A DNA stretch of 64,000 nt from Oopsacas minuta (Eukaryota > Porifera > Hexactinellida > Lyssacinosida > Leucopsacidae): assembly GCA_024704765.1 (NCBI GenBank), contig JAKMXF010000329.1, positions 124,001 to 188,000 on the forward strand, written 5' to 3'. Below the pieces are notes generated by a model that was not told where the DNA came from, made no database searches, and worked only from the letters and a program-made list of their open reading frames with translations. Positions within the stretch are counted from its first letter, which is position 1, and each line of letters starts with the position of its first letter. Shown in pieces: positions 21,387-34,361 of this stretch. The position numbers and the translations under genes were made by a program.

Positions 21387-22204
21387 ACCTAAACAGTTGC
21401 AAAAATTCTCTTTCGCAGATAAATTGTACAATTTATGGAATTTCTATCAACTTACTCACAGCTATCCCAGCATTTAAGAACCGTTTTCAGGTGGTGGTTC
21501 ATATAATAGATACCCAGTTACCCACTACACATATATTTAGTCTATTTAATTTATTTACTTAGAGTTATAGACATAGAAGTCCATGTCCTAATATACAAAA
21601 TAATTGTATTGTATTGTTCTTCAAGATACGAGCCTTTGGCTCGTTGCTTTGCGATGAACTCAGCGCATTGTGCCTCGAGGTCTTCAAATGGCAAACGACA
21701 ATTGCGATTTAATAATATTGATGTTGTTTATAATATTCAGACTCAGCATACCCGATTATCCCAATATGGCCGTTGAAGGTATGATTCTACCTCAATTTTG
21801 AAATTTTGTTTACTTTATTTCATAAAAATAACACAAAATTTGCATATGATTAATCTAAAAGCGTGAAAATCGGATTCAGTATGTTCGATATATATAGTGA
21901 AGTTTATTGAATTATATTTAAATACGATAAATACATAGTTATGTGACAATTTCAATATTGCATACCATAAATCCTTTCCTTGACAACGGTCAAACAAATA
22001 ATCATTGAGATTTAATAATTTAGATTCCATAGAATAGGATATATTTTGAGTATCCCACTTTATCAATATCCATCTCCTGCTTTTTGGGTAAAATTCCCAA
22101 ATGCTAGAACGTTACGTATGTATCTATGTTCAAATTGTTGAAATAGCCAATTACACTGTACGACAAATTTTTATTTTGGATAAAGACGAGAATTTGATTA
22201 GGTC
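21387..22204. other. Non-coding stretch
   Basis: AT-rich sequence; a minus-strand open frame at 21815-22066 has no recognisable feature. Nothing else seen. Confidence 0.35.
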
Positions 22205-22730
22205 CCTATAGTCAATTAGGATCTCCTGATTCCCGAATATGAATTCAGTTTTGCTTAATCTCGCACCAATTCATTAGAATTCAACTCATAAATTGAGAAA
22301 ATGGCATATATTTCCGAAGAATTTCTACTTAAATATGAACTAGTCGTGTAAAACTTGTAAGCAATTTTAATTTCGCGGTTATATTGAATTCATTTATTAC
22401 AAGAAATAGCTCTGTATTGGCTAAACCATTTATTTATATGCTATTTTCCGATATTTTGTGATTTTATCTCGTTTTTGTACGTGTCATTCAAATTTCGTTA
22501 GTAAAATGACCAATTTTTTACTATACTAGCTCTTTCTGGTTTATATTTGCTCTAAATACGATGTAGTTTAATAATCCTCACAGGTTTCACATGACTAGAT
22601 GATATTTCGAATAATAATTTTGCAAATGGTAGTAATTTCCCAATTTTACATGTTGAATTCTATAAAATTGTTGCGTGATCAAGCAAAAATGTATTCATAT
22701 TCGGAATCTGGAGATCCTAATTGACTATAG
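22205..22730. mobile_element. MITE-like element with ~45-bp inverted repeats
   Basis: The left arm CTATAGTCAATTAGGATCTC at 22205 continues through GATTCCCGAATATGAATTCA. It is repeated in reverse complement at about 22690-22730, with only a few differences. The interior has no coding potential. I could not assign a target duplication, so the superfamily is unknown. Confidence 0.65.
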
Positions 22731-22989
22731 AGACGAAATCAGATTCACGTTTTTTTCCAAAATGAAAATGGTTGTGCAGTGTTATCTATAACCGTTTCTG
22801 AGTTATCGCACAGACCATGGATTTCACATATTTTGTTAATATCTAATTGTAAAATGTTTCAGGGATTTATTCACGATAATCTTAACTAACACAGTTCTAT
22901 AGTTCTTTCAGGTATATCATCGTATTCAGAAATGGGCCGCATAGCCGGGATATGTAATTGTACACTTAGTTGTATTGAAATACTTATGT

Positions 22990-23440
22990 TCGGTTAGTGT
23001 ATTTCCAGATTGATCGAAGAAACTGGAGGACCCACATGGCTGACTTTTGGCATACAGAGGTACTTTTGGCCTGGCTTGGATAGTTTCGAGTTTTGGACGA
23101 AAATTCACACCTATAATGAAATCATGACGTCATTGTCACATTTTTAATTTTTAACCACTGCTCAGCCAATATTCATGATAGAAGTGTACAGATTACTAAC
23201 CTAATGCCACGTATGAGCTGCAGTATTACCACAGAAGTCCATTTAATGGAATTTGGATGTACCCGGTATAATACAAAATTAACATATTCACAAAAAATTA
23301 ACCTCGAGGCATTTAGTGCTGAGTATTTTCGTCGGGCAGCCACCAAAAGCATCAAGAAATTTAGCTGTTTAATACTTGAGCTAACCTGAGACCCTAAACT
23401 TTCGTGCAGCGACCTAGCAAGTGAAGAGCGCTAGTAAGTG
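22990..23440 (-). repeat. Dispersed repeat family, inverted copy
   Basis: In reverse complement, 22990-23190 reads GCAGTGGTTAAAAATTAA, GACGTCATGATTTCATTATA and GTGTGAATTTTCGTCCAA, matching the family at 10868-11165, 30930-31080 and 61831-62136. The adjoining 23200-23440 matches 11425-11640 (AAAAGCATCAAGAAAT; CGACCTAGCAAG). No gene. Confidence 0.65.
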
Positions 23441-24216
23441 GATAATCTACGATTATCGGGTTAGAAGAGAATATTGCCAAGCACGTGCAATCTATTTTCT
23501 ATACCATAATTCAGAAAAATTCGAACTTTAACATCACGATTTTATTTATACTGTACAGAATCGATTTAGATCATTTGGTTCTATCAAAAATTAGTTCATT
23601 GATTAATACAACGCTTTCTACATGCAGATGGATCAATTTTAATACGTACATATTTACCAATAAACCAACATATGACGTCACTGTTGTCTGATCATTTTCA
23701 CAAATGTTGCTGTTGTGCATTTATACATCAATACATTTTCGGATGAAAGGTACTAGTTTCTTTTTATCGGCAAAATATTTAATTTCTCACCTAAGAATTT
23801 CCACTTCCTTTTAGCCTGGTCCAGTGATATTTGCCTCAATGAGCAGCAGCGCTCGACAATATGAAATTCGTGGTGGCTAACTTAGCCACCACCTTGGATA
23901 ATTAAACCATAATACACGATATTTTGGCAGCTTATGGAAAATTATGGTGACCAAAGCCAACAAACTATCGTATTTGTCGAGCACTGGTGAGCAATACTTA
24001 GCTTGATTAGGCTATACCAACTCTCAAAATATAGGTAGAGACTTGCTCTTAATGGCTACAATAGGGTGACAAAGTACACTAAATCCGAATTGCAAATTTC
24101 ACGCTGTTCTTATGAAATCACTACTAATATTCTATGGAACCTTTTTACTAAAATGTCAAAAATTGTACCAATGTAGGTTCGTTCTTGAGTTACTTTTGAC
24201 TCTATGATCACATATT
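23441..24216. other. Non-coding stretch
   Basis: Left flank of the P-type element. A near-palindromic stretch TGGTGGCTAACTTAGCCACCAC lies near 23870-23893 as a short hairpin. No gene supported. Confidence 0.35.
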
Positions 24217-24643
24217 TTAATGAATATTCTATCATAACTCGATAATCTTGAAAGTTATAGCATAGCCTACTATACATAAGGCCTCACAGTAATAATTGAA
24301 ATATGGACCAGGGATGGAGTTCTTGATCTACTGTGAAAATGGTTATTTCTTCTTGTAATGCCAGATATGGTCAAACCTAGACTACTAAACATAAGACTAC
24401 ATATTATTAGAGAGATTGGGACCATGGATTGAATATGGATGGATTTTCCATCATTATATTGTCCAAATATTATTCATCAGGAATGTAATTAGTATTTGAA
24501 TTGTCAATAAGATATATAGAAACTAGAAGAAAATTGCTATTGAGTTAAATTAAAAGTACAAATAGATGAAAAAGAAAATTACTTAAAATTGTCTAAATAT
24601 AGGATCTGTTAGCTGTTTTGCCAATGAAAGTTCTAAGAATTAA

Positions 24644-27436
24644 TTATTTCAGCTTTCGTTTCTCAAATTCTTTCGAAGCTACCTTAGAATTGTAATTTTT
24701 CACTTTATTAGCTATTAAACAATTCGCTTCAGTGAATACAAGTTTGCGAAGAATAGATGACCTATTTAAATTGCAAGAGGGGCATTGCTCTCTCCAACAA
24801 CCATCATCAACAGAACACACAAGATCCAATAGAATCTGCCTATATGATCCTTCAACAAAGATCCTCATCCATTCTGCATATCCTTCAATAACAGTGAAAT
24901 TCTTCCATACAGTGATTATGGAATCCAAAACAAGTTCAGAAGGATATTTCAGACCTTCACGATCAGTAAGCTCAAGTAGTCTATACTGAAATCCGGTTGA
25001 TTCATGAATTAGGCAATCTTTATCAATTGTTAATAAATCTTGACATAAGTAACATGGTGGACTTCGTTTCAGGCATTGGTGTGCAGCATATCCGGCAATG
25101 AAAGCTAATGATTGAATTGTTTGGGTATCACACTCAACGCTGGATAGATCAGAAATTGCATTAAGGAAAGGGTCAAAATCAATCTCAGCATCCTAAAATA
25201 GCTTCTCTTCAGGTGAAAAGGACTGAATAAATTCTTGTAATGACTTATTACATGATTCGGGCTGATAGGAAAATAGATTTGAATATTTGAAATTTTCAGA
25301 CAACGTTCAGCTTCTAATATTTGAAGATAAGAAATATGGTAGTTGGCACCTGACATCATGCGATAAAGTCCGAATCCGTGCTCTGATGGGTCAGTTTGTA
25401 TGAAAGAAGTTGGAAGGTACGAATATCCATAAGTTTCTGTTAGATAGTTGGTTATTTGTGGTAAAACAATGCATGCATACCTTAAGCTTCCGAAAGTTTG
25501 TTTGGATAATTTCCCATCTTTCCCAGGAAGAGATTCCCAAGCATCTAACCAATTAACTATACGATCTAAGAAGGAGAAGCGATAGTCGTTAAAACCGAAT
25601 GGTTGGGCGGCTGGATCATTTAAACGAACATGCTTGTATAGAACATTACATTGAACATTTTCCATAAAGAAGAAATAATGCTGAGAAAATCTGAAGTGTT
25701 CGATTTATTAGCCACACAGCGTTGGTCATTTTGAATTATTAGAGCAGTTATTGTAGATTCATGTTTAACTTTAAAACTAGTTTCACTTTCTGACGCTCTA
25801 AACTAGAGGGAAAATATGCTTTAAATGTTAACCGCGGAGCTAGTTTTACCAAGCATTCTTTCTCAGAAGGATATAAGATGCGAACATCGCGGAAAGAAGC
25901 TGAGCACATTCTCAAATGTTAGGAACAATAATCTGTCCGTATACCTTAAAAATTAGGGTATATAAGACTCTTACTCTCTGACTTCAGATTTAACCAGTTA
26001 TTGCGTATTGTCTTTAATATATGAAAGAAATCAGAGGTGAGAAATAGGATTCGATTTGGATTAGAAGGATGGAGAACTTGAGTTTCCAGCTTACCACTTT
26101 TAGAGAAGAGTTTGAATAATTTTACATTGAGAGGATAGTTGTCGTTAGAGATAATAACTACAAATAGCACCAACACTCAAGTATCGTTTGTGTTGAAGGA
26201 GAAGCGCAAGGTAACAGACGAACAATACAAGACCATTTTTTCTGTAGACTAGATACCATAATTGCGAATATAGTTTTGATTGGATCATCTGGTGTCAACT
26301 AGCCCCGTATATCTTACCACCAATGTATGAAATATCCGATTTCACATGAATTTCGTCCATTTGGACAATTACATGTTTTTCAGCATCACAGAAAGAACGG
26401 GTCTCTTATTTGAGGAGAGTAAAATAGTCACTTTTTCAAGGCCAGATGAGGAATATAACTCGACTAGAGTATTTACATGAGGAAGAATTTGACAATGCAT
26501 TTGCTGAAGATATTTATAACAAGCTGGAGAAATCAAATGTCTTTTGAGGGCCAATATTTGTGTTAGTACATTATATCTATGCCTGTTTTGTAACTAGCAT
26601 TGCATGAATTGCAGTCTTGAAAGTTCTGGATAATCGGGTTATTCTAAATCTGATTCATTTATTTGTAAAGTGTTATAACCTGTTGAATATGGTCTGTGGT
26701 TAAAGGAATATGGGTAGCATTTGCCTCAGAAATATAAGATTCACTCGGATGTGTTGATTTAGATGCTTCACCATGTATAGTTTCTATTTGTTGAATATCG
26801 CTATGGAGGTTAGCGAAAGCAAACTAGGTTCTCCATTACAAAAAGCTCTAACAGATAGATTGGAATGTAATATCAAGTACATATTTACAAGGATATCACT
26901 ACTTACAAAACTTAGGCGCATAAAAACAATACTATTTCGCTCAGGATGCCATAATGACCATTTCTTAGACAAGGAAAGCAAGGTAATTTGTATGAAATAT
27001 CGTAAAACTGCTAATTTTGAATTTATCTCTCTCTTCAGCTTCTGATTTCAGGCTAAGTGTCAAAGTTTGGTTGAATAGTTTATCTTCTCATATATTCTAG
27101 GGGACTCCTGCGCATAGTATTAGATTGGTAGTATGATAGACAACCTAGTAGAAACGCTGGTACAGCGCCATCTTTCAGCTTGAGCATGACTCGAGGGATT
27201 TCACAAAAGGTTCCATCTCCGTTTGGAACTTGGTGACTGTATTCTACATCCTCTCCCCGAAAATGTTTAACACAAACATCAACAGACTTCAATTTATCTA
27301 AATCATCCCTCCGAAGAGCCCTAATCCAAGAATGTCTGAGTTAAGGTGGTTTATTACGTAATCTGAATACATGTACAGTTTCGAGAGTAGATTTGTGGTT
27401 ACTTTTGCACCCAGGAGCGGAGCAGTAATTAGGCAT
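24644..27436 (-). pseudogene. P-element transposase relic with N-terminal THAP domain
   Basis: Read on the minus strand from ATG at 27436. The THAP zinc finger opens with MPNYCSAPGCKSNHKST and, after one TAA, continues with W, then SVDVCVKHFRGEDV, DGTFCEIPR and AVPAFLLGCLSY, keeping the C2CH ligands. Farther on: about 26981-26784 (KKWSLWHPERNSIVF; AFCNGEPS), 26554-26369 (ISPACYKYLQQ; LPHVNTLVELYSS), 26176-25946 (ISNDNYPLNVKLFKLFS; FFHILKTIRNNWLNLK, the conserved D/N...RNNW region), 25665-25280 (LPTSFIQTDPSEHGFGLYRM; SGANYHISYLQILEAE) and the C-terminus 25200-24644 (AGYAAHQCLKRSPPCYLCQD; DSIITVWKNFTVIEGYAEW). Stops and frame changes separate the blocks; some gaps may be old introns. The family is related to THAP9. 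Confidence 0.88.
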
Positions 27437-27571
27437 AATTTTTAGCACTCAACAGTGGTAAAATGCTAAACTAAGCAGAAAAAAGTTAATAAATTAATTA
27501 AATACGGAAAAATACAAGCATAAACACATGAAAAAGATCAAGAGTGACAGAATTCGAACAGCAAATGAGTA

Positions 27572-27741
27572 CAGTAGAACTCGGATAAGACGTACTCGGC
27601 TTAAGACGTACACTCGGTTAAGATCTACTATTTCTTATATCCCAAAATATCAGTCATCATTATTTGTAATGCAAACATATTCGGATAAGACGTACTAATT
27701 TCTGTTTCCCGAGGGGGTACGTCTTATCCGAGTTCTACTGT
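27572..27741. mobile_element. Tigger/pogo-type MITE, 170 bp
   Basis: Perfect inverted ends CAGTAGAACTCGGATAAGAC / GTCTTATCCGAGTTCTACTG, flanked by TA on both sides (27570-27571 and 27742-27743). Internal copies of the AAGACGTAC word. No coding capacity. It lies inside the P-type element. Confidence 0.92.
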
Positions 27742-27824
27742 ATATGGATATCTATAGGATTTCTGAATAATTTTTCTAATTTATTTATATAATATAATGA
27801 ATTTTCAATTGTTTTTGGTTAGAT

Positions 27825-30311
27825 CAGTGCTACTTAAGCGGTGGGGAATAGAGGATAATTAGGTGGGGAATAGCGCTTCTGAGAAATATTATATGAAAGT
27901 TATTAAATCTGGACACTTATTCATAAAAATTCTGAATAATATGTCAAGTTCTGCGAATTTAATGAATTCTAAGAATACATTTAAGTGAGATATAACCATA
28001 TAAATCCAAGTGCAATCAAATTCTTTTTCATTTGCACTAAATTTTTAATGGTATCTTTGCTAACAATAAATGTTTATTTGGAGATTGAAACTAGAAGTTC
28101 AATCAATGTGCCAGTTCTAATTTAGTGAAATTGAACTTGTTTCATACTTGGTATTACATATAAATAGTAAACAACTTTCAACAATTATTCCTCAAATGAC
28201 TCTGATTTTATAATTATTTTACATTTTTTGGCCTCCTCGACTTCTTAAGTGTCAATTTTCTAACTTTCTTACAGTAAATTATATACGTCAGTCTTTACCA
28301 TGTCACTGAAGAGAAAGTATCAAGAAGGTTATCTCAATTTTGGCTTTACATTCCAGGAAAATAATGGTTATCCACTTCTACAATGCGTATTGTGTATGAA
28401 AACTCTATCGAATACAAGTATGAAACCGTACCAACTGAAGCAACATCTCACTACAGTCCACCCGGAGCCCTCCAAAAATGATCGAGCTTTCTTTAAGCTG
28501 AAGGAGACTGGAATACAAAGGGTGAAACTAGATTCCAGTGGAGCATTCCATCAACAGGCAAAGTTAATTGTTCACGCGTCGTATGCCATTGCACTATTGG
28601 TGGCAAAAAACAAGAAACTTCATACAATCGGGGAGACTCTCATAAAGCCCTGCATTCTTGAATGTGCTCGAATAGTCCTCAACAAAGATGCCATTAGCAA
28701 GCTGGAGCAAATATCCATGTCAAACGACTCAATTAAGTCAAGGATTGTTGATATGTCTAACAATATCAACATCAGATAATTACAAAAATCCAGGCATCTC
28801 CCATGTTTGCTATCCGGGTGGACGAGTCTACAGATGTGGCCAGTCTTTCTCAATTGATGGTTTTTGCTCGTTATATGAATGGTCCGACGATTGGGAAAGT
28901 GTTCCTATTCTGTGAGCCCTTGGAGACGACAACAAAGGCAGAAGATGTCATGGTCATTGTCTCAACATTCTTTGGGGAATGAATCTCAACTGGAAAAATA
29001 TAGTTGGGGAGTGCTCAGATGGAGCACCAGCCATGTTGGGTAGCCGATCTGGTTTTATCTCGCTTGTTAAACACAAGAATCCGAATGTGCTAGGAACCCA
29101 CTGTTCCATCCATCGCCAGGCACTGGCCTCTAAAACAATGCCTAGTTCTCTATGTGCTAATTTATCGATCGTCATTAAAGTAGTCAACTATACCCAAGAG
29201 GAGCGTCCAATACCCGCTTATTTCGCCAAATTTGTGAAGGAATGGATACACCCATCAATCTCTCTTGTTCCATACGCAGGTACGGTGGTTATCCAAAGGC
29301 AACATATTGGTTCGGGTATCTGAACTTAAGGAAGAGGTGGACACCTTTCTTAAGATGAAATGCAAGATGGATCTCCTAACTGAATTTAATAACCCAGAGT
29401 TTGTCTCTCACTTGGCATACCTTGCAGATATCTTTGAAGCTTTAAATTAGCTTAATCGGAAACTTCGGGGCCGAGATACCAACATTATCAGTCAAACAGA
29501 CAACATTAATGCCTTCATCTCCAAAAGTAAACTCTGGATAAGAAAGATCATGGAAGGCAATACATGTTCTCTTCATCGATTGACAGATGTATTCTGTAAT
29601 GAACCCTTTTCTGCACAACTTCAAAAAGAGATAATGGAGCACCTTGACTGCCTGGGAAGGGAGTTACTAAATATTTTCCTGGGATTAACGTAGAGGATCC
29701 ATTAATTGCTATGGTAAGAAATCCATTCAAGTGTGTGGTTGTGACGATTCCAGAGGATATCCAAGAGGAGTTCTAGAACTTGTTCATGATTCATTTAGCA
29801 AGGATGAGTTCCAAATTCGTTTTCTCTCTGTGACTTCTGGGCCAAAATGTATTTAGTTTATCCAATCGTCAGTTAGCAAGCTCTTAAAATTATTGTACCT
29901 TTCTCATCAACTTATCTATGTGAGTCTGGATTTTCAAACTTACTTGCTATCAAACAAAGGCTCAAAACAAATTAGAGGTGGAAGATGGCCTGAGATGTTC
30001 TATTTCCTTTACTAAACCCAGTATCATCGATCTTGTGCGTAGTAAACAAGTAGAAAAATCACATTAAAGAATTGAATTACTTATTTACCATTACAAATTT
30101 AGTACTTCCGATAATGTACTGAGATGTCATGTTGATTAATTAAAAAATACATTATCAAATTCAATATATAAAGTTACAAAACTTCTAAAACGTATGACAT
30201 TACATGACTGTGTGCTTTTGAATATTTAAATAACATTCATGATTTGGTGAGAAATAGATTGACTGAGTCTTCTAGAGTGAAAAATGGCCAACAAAAGGTA
30301 AAGAACCGCTG
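27825..30311 (+). mobile_element. hAT element (ZBED5-like), 2487 bp, 8-bp duplication
   Basis: Left end CAGTGCTACTTAAGCGGTGG and right end (reverse complement CAGCGGTTCTTTACC) are flanked by a perfect 8-bp direct repeat GGTTAGAT at 27817-27824 and 30312-30319. This is the classic hAT signature. It is inserted in the 5' part of the P-type element and carries a broken transposase gene on the plus strand. Confidence 0.95.
28300..30060 (+). pseudogene. ZBED5/FAM200-like hAT transposase relic
   Basis: From ATG 28300, the BED-type zinc finger is visible (LQCVLCMKTLSNTSMKPYQL, then KQHLTTVHPE). A frame change near 28770 precedes VDESTDVASLSQLMVFARY (first acidic motif), then a frameshift and GECSDGAPAMLGSRSG (second Asp) with GTHCSIHRQALASK (C..H motif). 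Later blocks are VRWLSKGNILVRV (the RW motif) and the C-terminal TYLCESGFSNLLAIKQRLKT with the third acidic residue. Several stops and frameshifts show that the gene is dead. Confidence 0.9.
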
Positions 30312-30406
30312 GGTTAGATAATAAACTAAATATTTAACCATGTGGTTCATTAATAAATCCAGCCTGTAATTGCATCCATGGTCCCAATTTCTCTTAATAA
30401 TAAGTA

Positions 30407-31542
30407 CAGTGGAGTTCGCTTGTTAGCAAGTCGGTTTTGCACAAAAAACTTGCTATTAAGCACACTTGCAAATAAGGCAATTACTAATAGACGAACTCTA
30501 CTGTACTTATTTCAAAAGCAACCACAATTTCCTCTAAATCGAAGAATGTAAATTCTCTTTACTACTATACTACAGAATAATCTCATTATAGCAACTTCTT
30601 CATGCTTATAAACGAACTAAAGGTTCCCTTATTAAGTTATTAGCAAGTTGTGGTTTATGAGAAACTTGTTCATGGGCGAACTTGCTAATAAGGGAACATA
30701 ATAAATGCAATTTGGGCCATTGTGACGATACAAAAACTTGCTAACAAGGCTATATAAATAATATACTTGTTTATCATCCCCGCCCGCCCAATTTAATCTC
30801 ACTCCTCGGCAATTTTTTGTATGTTAATACATATCTTTATTTAATACATATATTCGCAGATGAGCATCTTCGAAACAAGCTAATTATTTAACACTAGCGC
30901 CCTTCGCTTGCTAGGTCGCTGAGCAGTGTGGCTAACCATGTGATTTTTCGAAAATCCAAAAAGGTGGCAAAGGCATCATAATTTCGTCAGGTGTGAATTT
31001 CGTCCAAGACTCAAGCCTGTCCGAGTCAGGCCCAAATGCCCCTCCCTGTATGGCAATAATCAGCCCTGGGGTGTGCACTAAATTTTTATCATTATTATTT
31101 AAATTGTACAATAATTTAGATTATAGAGAGGAAGTGAATATTAGTTTTCCCATATACAGTGTAAGCTTAACACGAATACCAACGTACCGTACGGTTAAAA
31201 TTTACTCACATTTCCGGAGTTCATAAACCCGGAGTAATATCCATTGAAGTACGGTTGTAGGGACCTGATTATGTACGAATATTGTTCGTCTTATCAGAAA
31301 TTCGTATTTACGAGATAGTTTAAATAAATTAGTAAAATTACACTAAGCAAAAAATAAAAATAAAATGCCGCCCTCCGCCCCTATTTCGCAGAAAAAATGG
31401 ATGAGAAACAAGTAATTTATTTTACATGGCCTAAGCGAATCTTTCTAATAAGCGAACTTGTTTATACCTTAATCCCTATACCTTTACTCCGTGCACTGAA
31501 AAACTTGCTAATAAGGCTATTGCTAATAGACGAACTCTACTG
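30407..31542. mobile_element. Tigger/pogo-type insertion
   Basis: The ends CAGTGGAGTTCGCTTGTTAG (left) and CAGTAGAGTTCGTCTATTAG (right, reverse complement) are flanked by TA (30405-30406 and 31543-31544). The two flanks join to rebuild the inverted repeat of the P element, which fixes both borders. A further end-like sequence at 30481-30503 next to TA suggests that a 97-bp MITE (30407-30503) or an internal rearrangement is also present. Also inside are repeated CTTGCTAATAAG words and a partial copy of the dispersed repeat (about 30890-31085). No transposase frame is left. Confidence 0.7.
30890..31085 (+). repeat. Dispersed repeat family, partial copy
   Basis: GCGCCCTTCGCTTGCTAGGTCGC is the reverse complement of the end seen near 23405-23430. 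It is followed by GTGATTTTTCGAAAATCC, TCATAATTTCGTCAGGTGTG and GGCCCAAATG, as in the copies at 10868 and 61831. No coding role. Confidence 0.65.
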
Positions 31543-31705
31543 TAGTCTTGTTTGATAGACTAAGTTTGAACATTTTTGGCAATAAAAAAAGAAATAACCA
31601 CTTTCACAGTAGATCGAGGATCCATATTTTAATTGTTATTGTGAGGCCCTAGGTATATTAGGCTATGGTTATAGTAAATCGGGATAGCCAAATTTGTAGT
31701 AAATA

Positions 31706-31850
31706 CCCGACTTCCCTTTTATTTGTAAGACATTTGGATGTGATATCTCTGAGATTACTTTGTAATGCTAATAATGATACTATATGTCATATTCACGATT
31801 ACGTCAAAGTTAGCATATCAAAATTCATTCCAAGGGTAATGGAAGTCGGG
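31706..31850. mobile_element. Small MITE, 145 bp
   Basis: Ends CCCGACTTCC / GGAAGTCGGG with TA on both sides. A related left end occurs at about 7488 (TATACCCGACCTCCC), close to the RAG1-like relic. A longer pair TTATAGTAAA/TTTACGATAA just outside (about 31661 and 31875) may mark the true borders. Confidence 0.55.
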
Positions 31851-31915
31851 TAGATAATTACTTAACTTTACGATAACTTGTACGATTATCGAGTTAGCAT
31901 TGGATATTCAGAAAG

Positions 31916-34361
31916 AATTATAATTCCCAGACTGTAACTCAAGATCCAGTCAACATTAATTGTAGTTCCTTTTTTGTTTTTTTCATAAATAGTAACTTTA
32001 TGGACAATTATTCATATATTCAGTTTGACTTGAGATGAACATGGGCGCCCAAGACCAGGGGCGGAAGGGTCCAGCCCCCTAGGGGCCTCAAGCCAAGGGG
32101 CTCTCTCCCTCGTGATTTCCTAACAATTACTTTATTGATACTCACGATTTATGTCATCAGTTTACATCTTATTATATTCAAAATATTTCTGTATAATGTA
32201 TGCCTAGATTATCACTGGTACGTCTAAGAGTTCTGAAGACGAGAACCAGAATTCAATTGGGCTAAATGAGTCTTAAATCCGATACTTATTCTTCATTGAG
32301 CTTGGAGAGTTATAATACAGTTATTTGCACTTAGAGAATTATTTAGAAGATATTTCACACAATTTTCAATTGCTCCGACCCCCTTGGGAATAATGCACTT
32401 TCGGCGCCAATGTGAAAGATGCAATATTTATCGTTCTACAAGACATGGAATATTAAACAAATTTACCAGATAAATGCTTCCCAGACAATATTCTTGCAAA
32501 TTCCTCAAATATTTTATTTTTATTGGTTGATAATTTGTTCTTACTACATATACGACATTATTGAATTATGCAATTACAGTGTAACACTCATAAACCACAT
32601 CTGTATAATCCGTAGACCTCTATAATTCGACATTGTTTGTGAACTGAAATAGCTTCAGACAGTACAATTCACCTGCATAATTCAACAATTTCAATAGCGA
32701 AAAACTTTAATATCCCAAAGAGTATCGGTTTTGCAGGTTCCACTCTACATTTTTCTGGCAAAATGAGCCGTTTCTGTAATATAAAAACTACATTCAAATA
32801 CTTCGGTAGACACGTACATCCCTACTCCAAAATCCTAAAGGAGTTACGAGACATTATGTATAGTAATCTTTGACATCGTAAATTTTATTTATGAGAATGG
32901 CAATTGGGAAATTAATTACGTATTTGACAATGCTATCGATTTTAGGAAATTTGTTCCGGAACTATTGTACGATATATACCAATATACATACTATAAATCA
33001 ATTCTTTCATACGACTAACGATTTTTTGATGCGTAGTGATGGTATGTCCTTGCTTAAATGTGGCAGGTATTCTTCAGAATTTGCGAACCGCTGCAATAAC
33101 CTAATTCTATTAGGAACCATAAATCCAGTACCCAATATTAAAAGCTTCCATTAGTATTCTAAACATTTCTACATATCAGAGATACTGACAGGATTCCAGA
33201 AAATCTTACCTTTTCCAATCAACTTCCATTTTTAAGAAAGATTCTTTGCTTTTGTAGTGCTTATCCAACATCATCTCAATGATTTTTCTTATTATTTAAT
33301 CCATATTAACAAAAGAACTGAGAGTGTTCTGGGTCAAATAGTCCTCCCTATATATTTGATTCGGGGACCATTTGGTCCAAATCTTTTTCCCTTCAGGCCA
33401 AATTATCCCCCTTTAAATTTTAACACATTTTTAGTTTCAATATTGTATGGTTTTATATTCTGATAACTAAGTTACTTTTAAATTTGTATCCCGAGGGACC
33501 ATTTATTCATTTTATATATTTTTTGGCCTAATGGTCCCCAGTAAAATTTTGGTACGTTTACAGTTTTAATATTTTATTGTATAATTTGCCTTCTGTATAT
33601 TTCGGATAATGGAATACCTCATGCATTTGTAATTGAATTTATTATATTCTTACTAGCTATTGGCTTTGCAGCTTCGCGATGGCACTCGACAACGTTGCGG
33701 ATTCGCTGATTTCAAATTTCATTCTATATAATTTTACTTATATATATTCAGATTTCAAAGGTCCTGATATTGTCTTTATGAAATTTGTTATTACAATGGA
33801 ACCTCCATGATTCGTCACTTCACAGGAATACAATAATATGTCCGATAGTAAGATTGTAAAGGTAAATTTTCATGAGATTATGGTACTTTGCTTAAAGATC
33901 AATGTCTGATTTATTATAGAGGTGTCCCGGGTTATCCAGGTTACAGATTTGAGATCCACTGTAATAATAAAATTTCATAAAAGCTACATCCAACATCACG
34001 AAATTGGAGATCTGAATACGTATATATACGTAGTATCAAAATTTTTATAGAATAAATTTTGAAATTAGTTCAACTGCATGGCTGTTGGGTGATCCAGCGC
34101 GAAGCCGAGCCCATGACTGATAAGAATATAAGTGCGGTCTGTACCGACGAACTCTCATTTCATCTAATCGCTCGCATCGCATTTTCTCCTGAATAATATA
34201 TAATCTCACCTAAATAAAAGGGATATATCTTGTACATATTCATCTACAGCCTAAGCATTATTTTTCAGTATTACCATAGTCAAATGCATCGAACTTAGTA
34301 ATATACGAATGCACAAAGTTATTCAGAAAATACTCCAAACCAAATGTGTATTTCGCGGTTG
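31916..34361. other. Long non-coding stretch with MITE-like fragments
   Basis: About 32040-32412 is bounded by TGGGCGCCCAAGA and the reverse complement TTGGCGCCGAAAG and has C/G-rich ends (CAGCCCCCTAGGGGC), which looks like a non-autonomous element of unknown type. About 33796-33962 is bounded by CAATGGAACCTCC and, in reverse, CAGTGGATCTCAAATC, which looks like a Tigger-type MITE. Between them are short open frames without recognisable domains. I see no host gene. Confidence 0.4.

Larger units (their letters stand above)
24217..31915 (-). mobile_element. P/THAP-type element with long inverted repeats and nested insertions
   Basis: Sequence at 24217-24450 recurs in reverse complement at the right side, in pieces at 31853-31915, 31543-31665 and 30320-30406. 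Shared words include AACTCGATAATC, GGCCTCACA, GATCTACTGTGAAA, GTGGTTATTTCTT-like and TTGGGACCATGGAT. The right arm is interrupted by a Tigger-type element (30407-31542) and by a small MITE (31706-31850), while a hAT element (27825-30311) and a 170-bp MITE (27572-27741) lie farther in. Removing the insertions restores one pair of inverted repeats around a minus-strand P transposase gene. The outermost ends and the target duplication could not be fixed. Confidence 0.7.

Noticed and set aside
33300-33560. Repeated GGACCATTT words as subterminal repeats of an element
   Set aside because: Spacing and orientation are irregular and no coding remnant lies between them.
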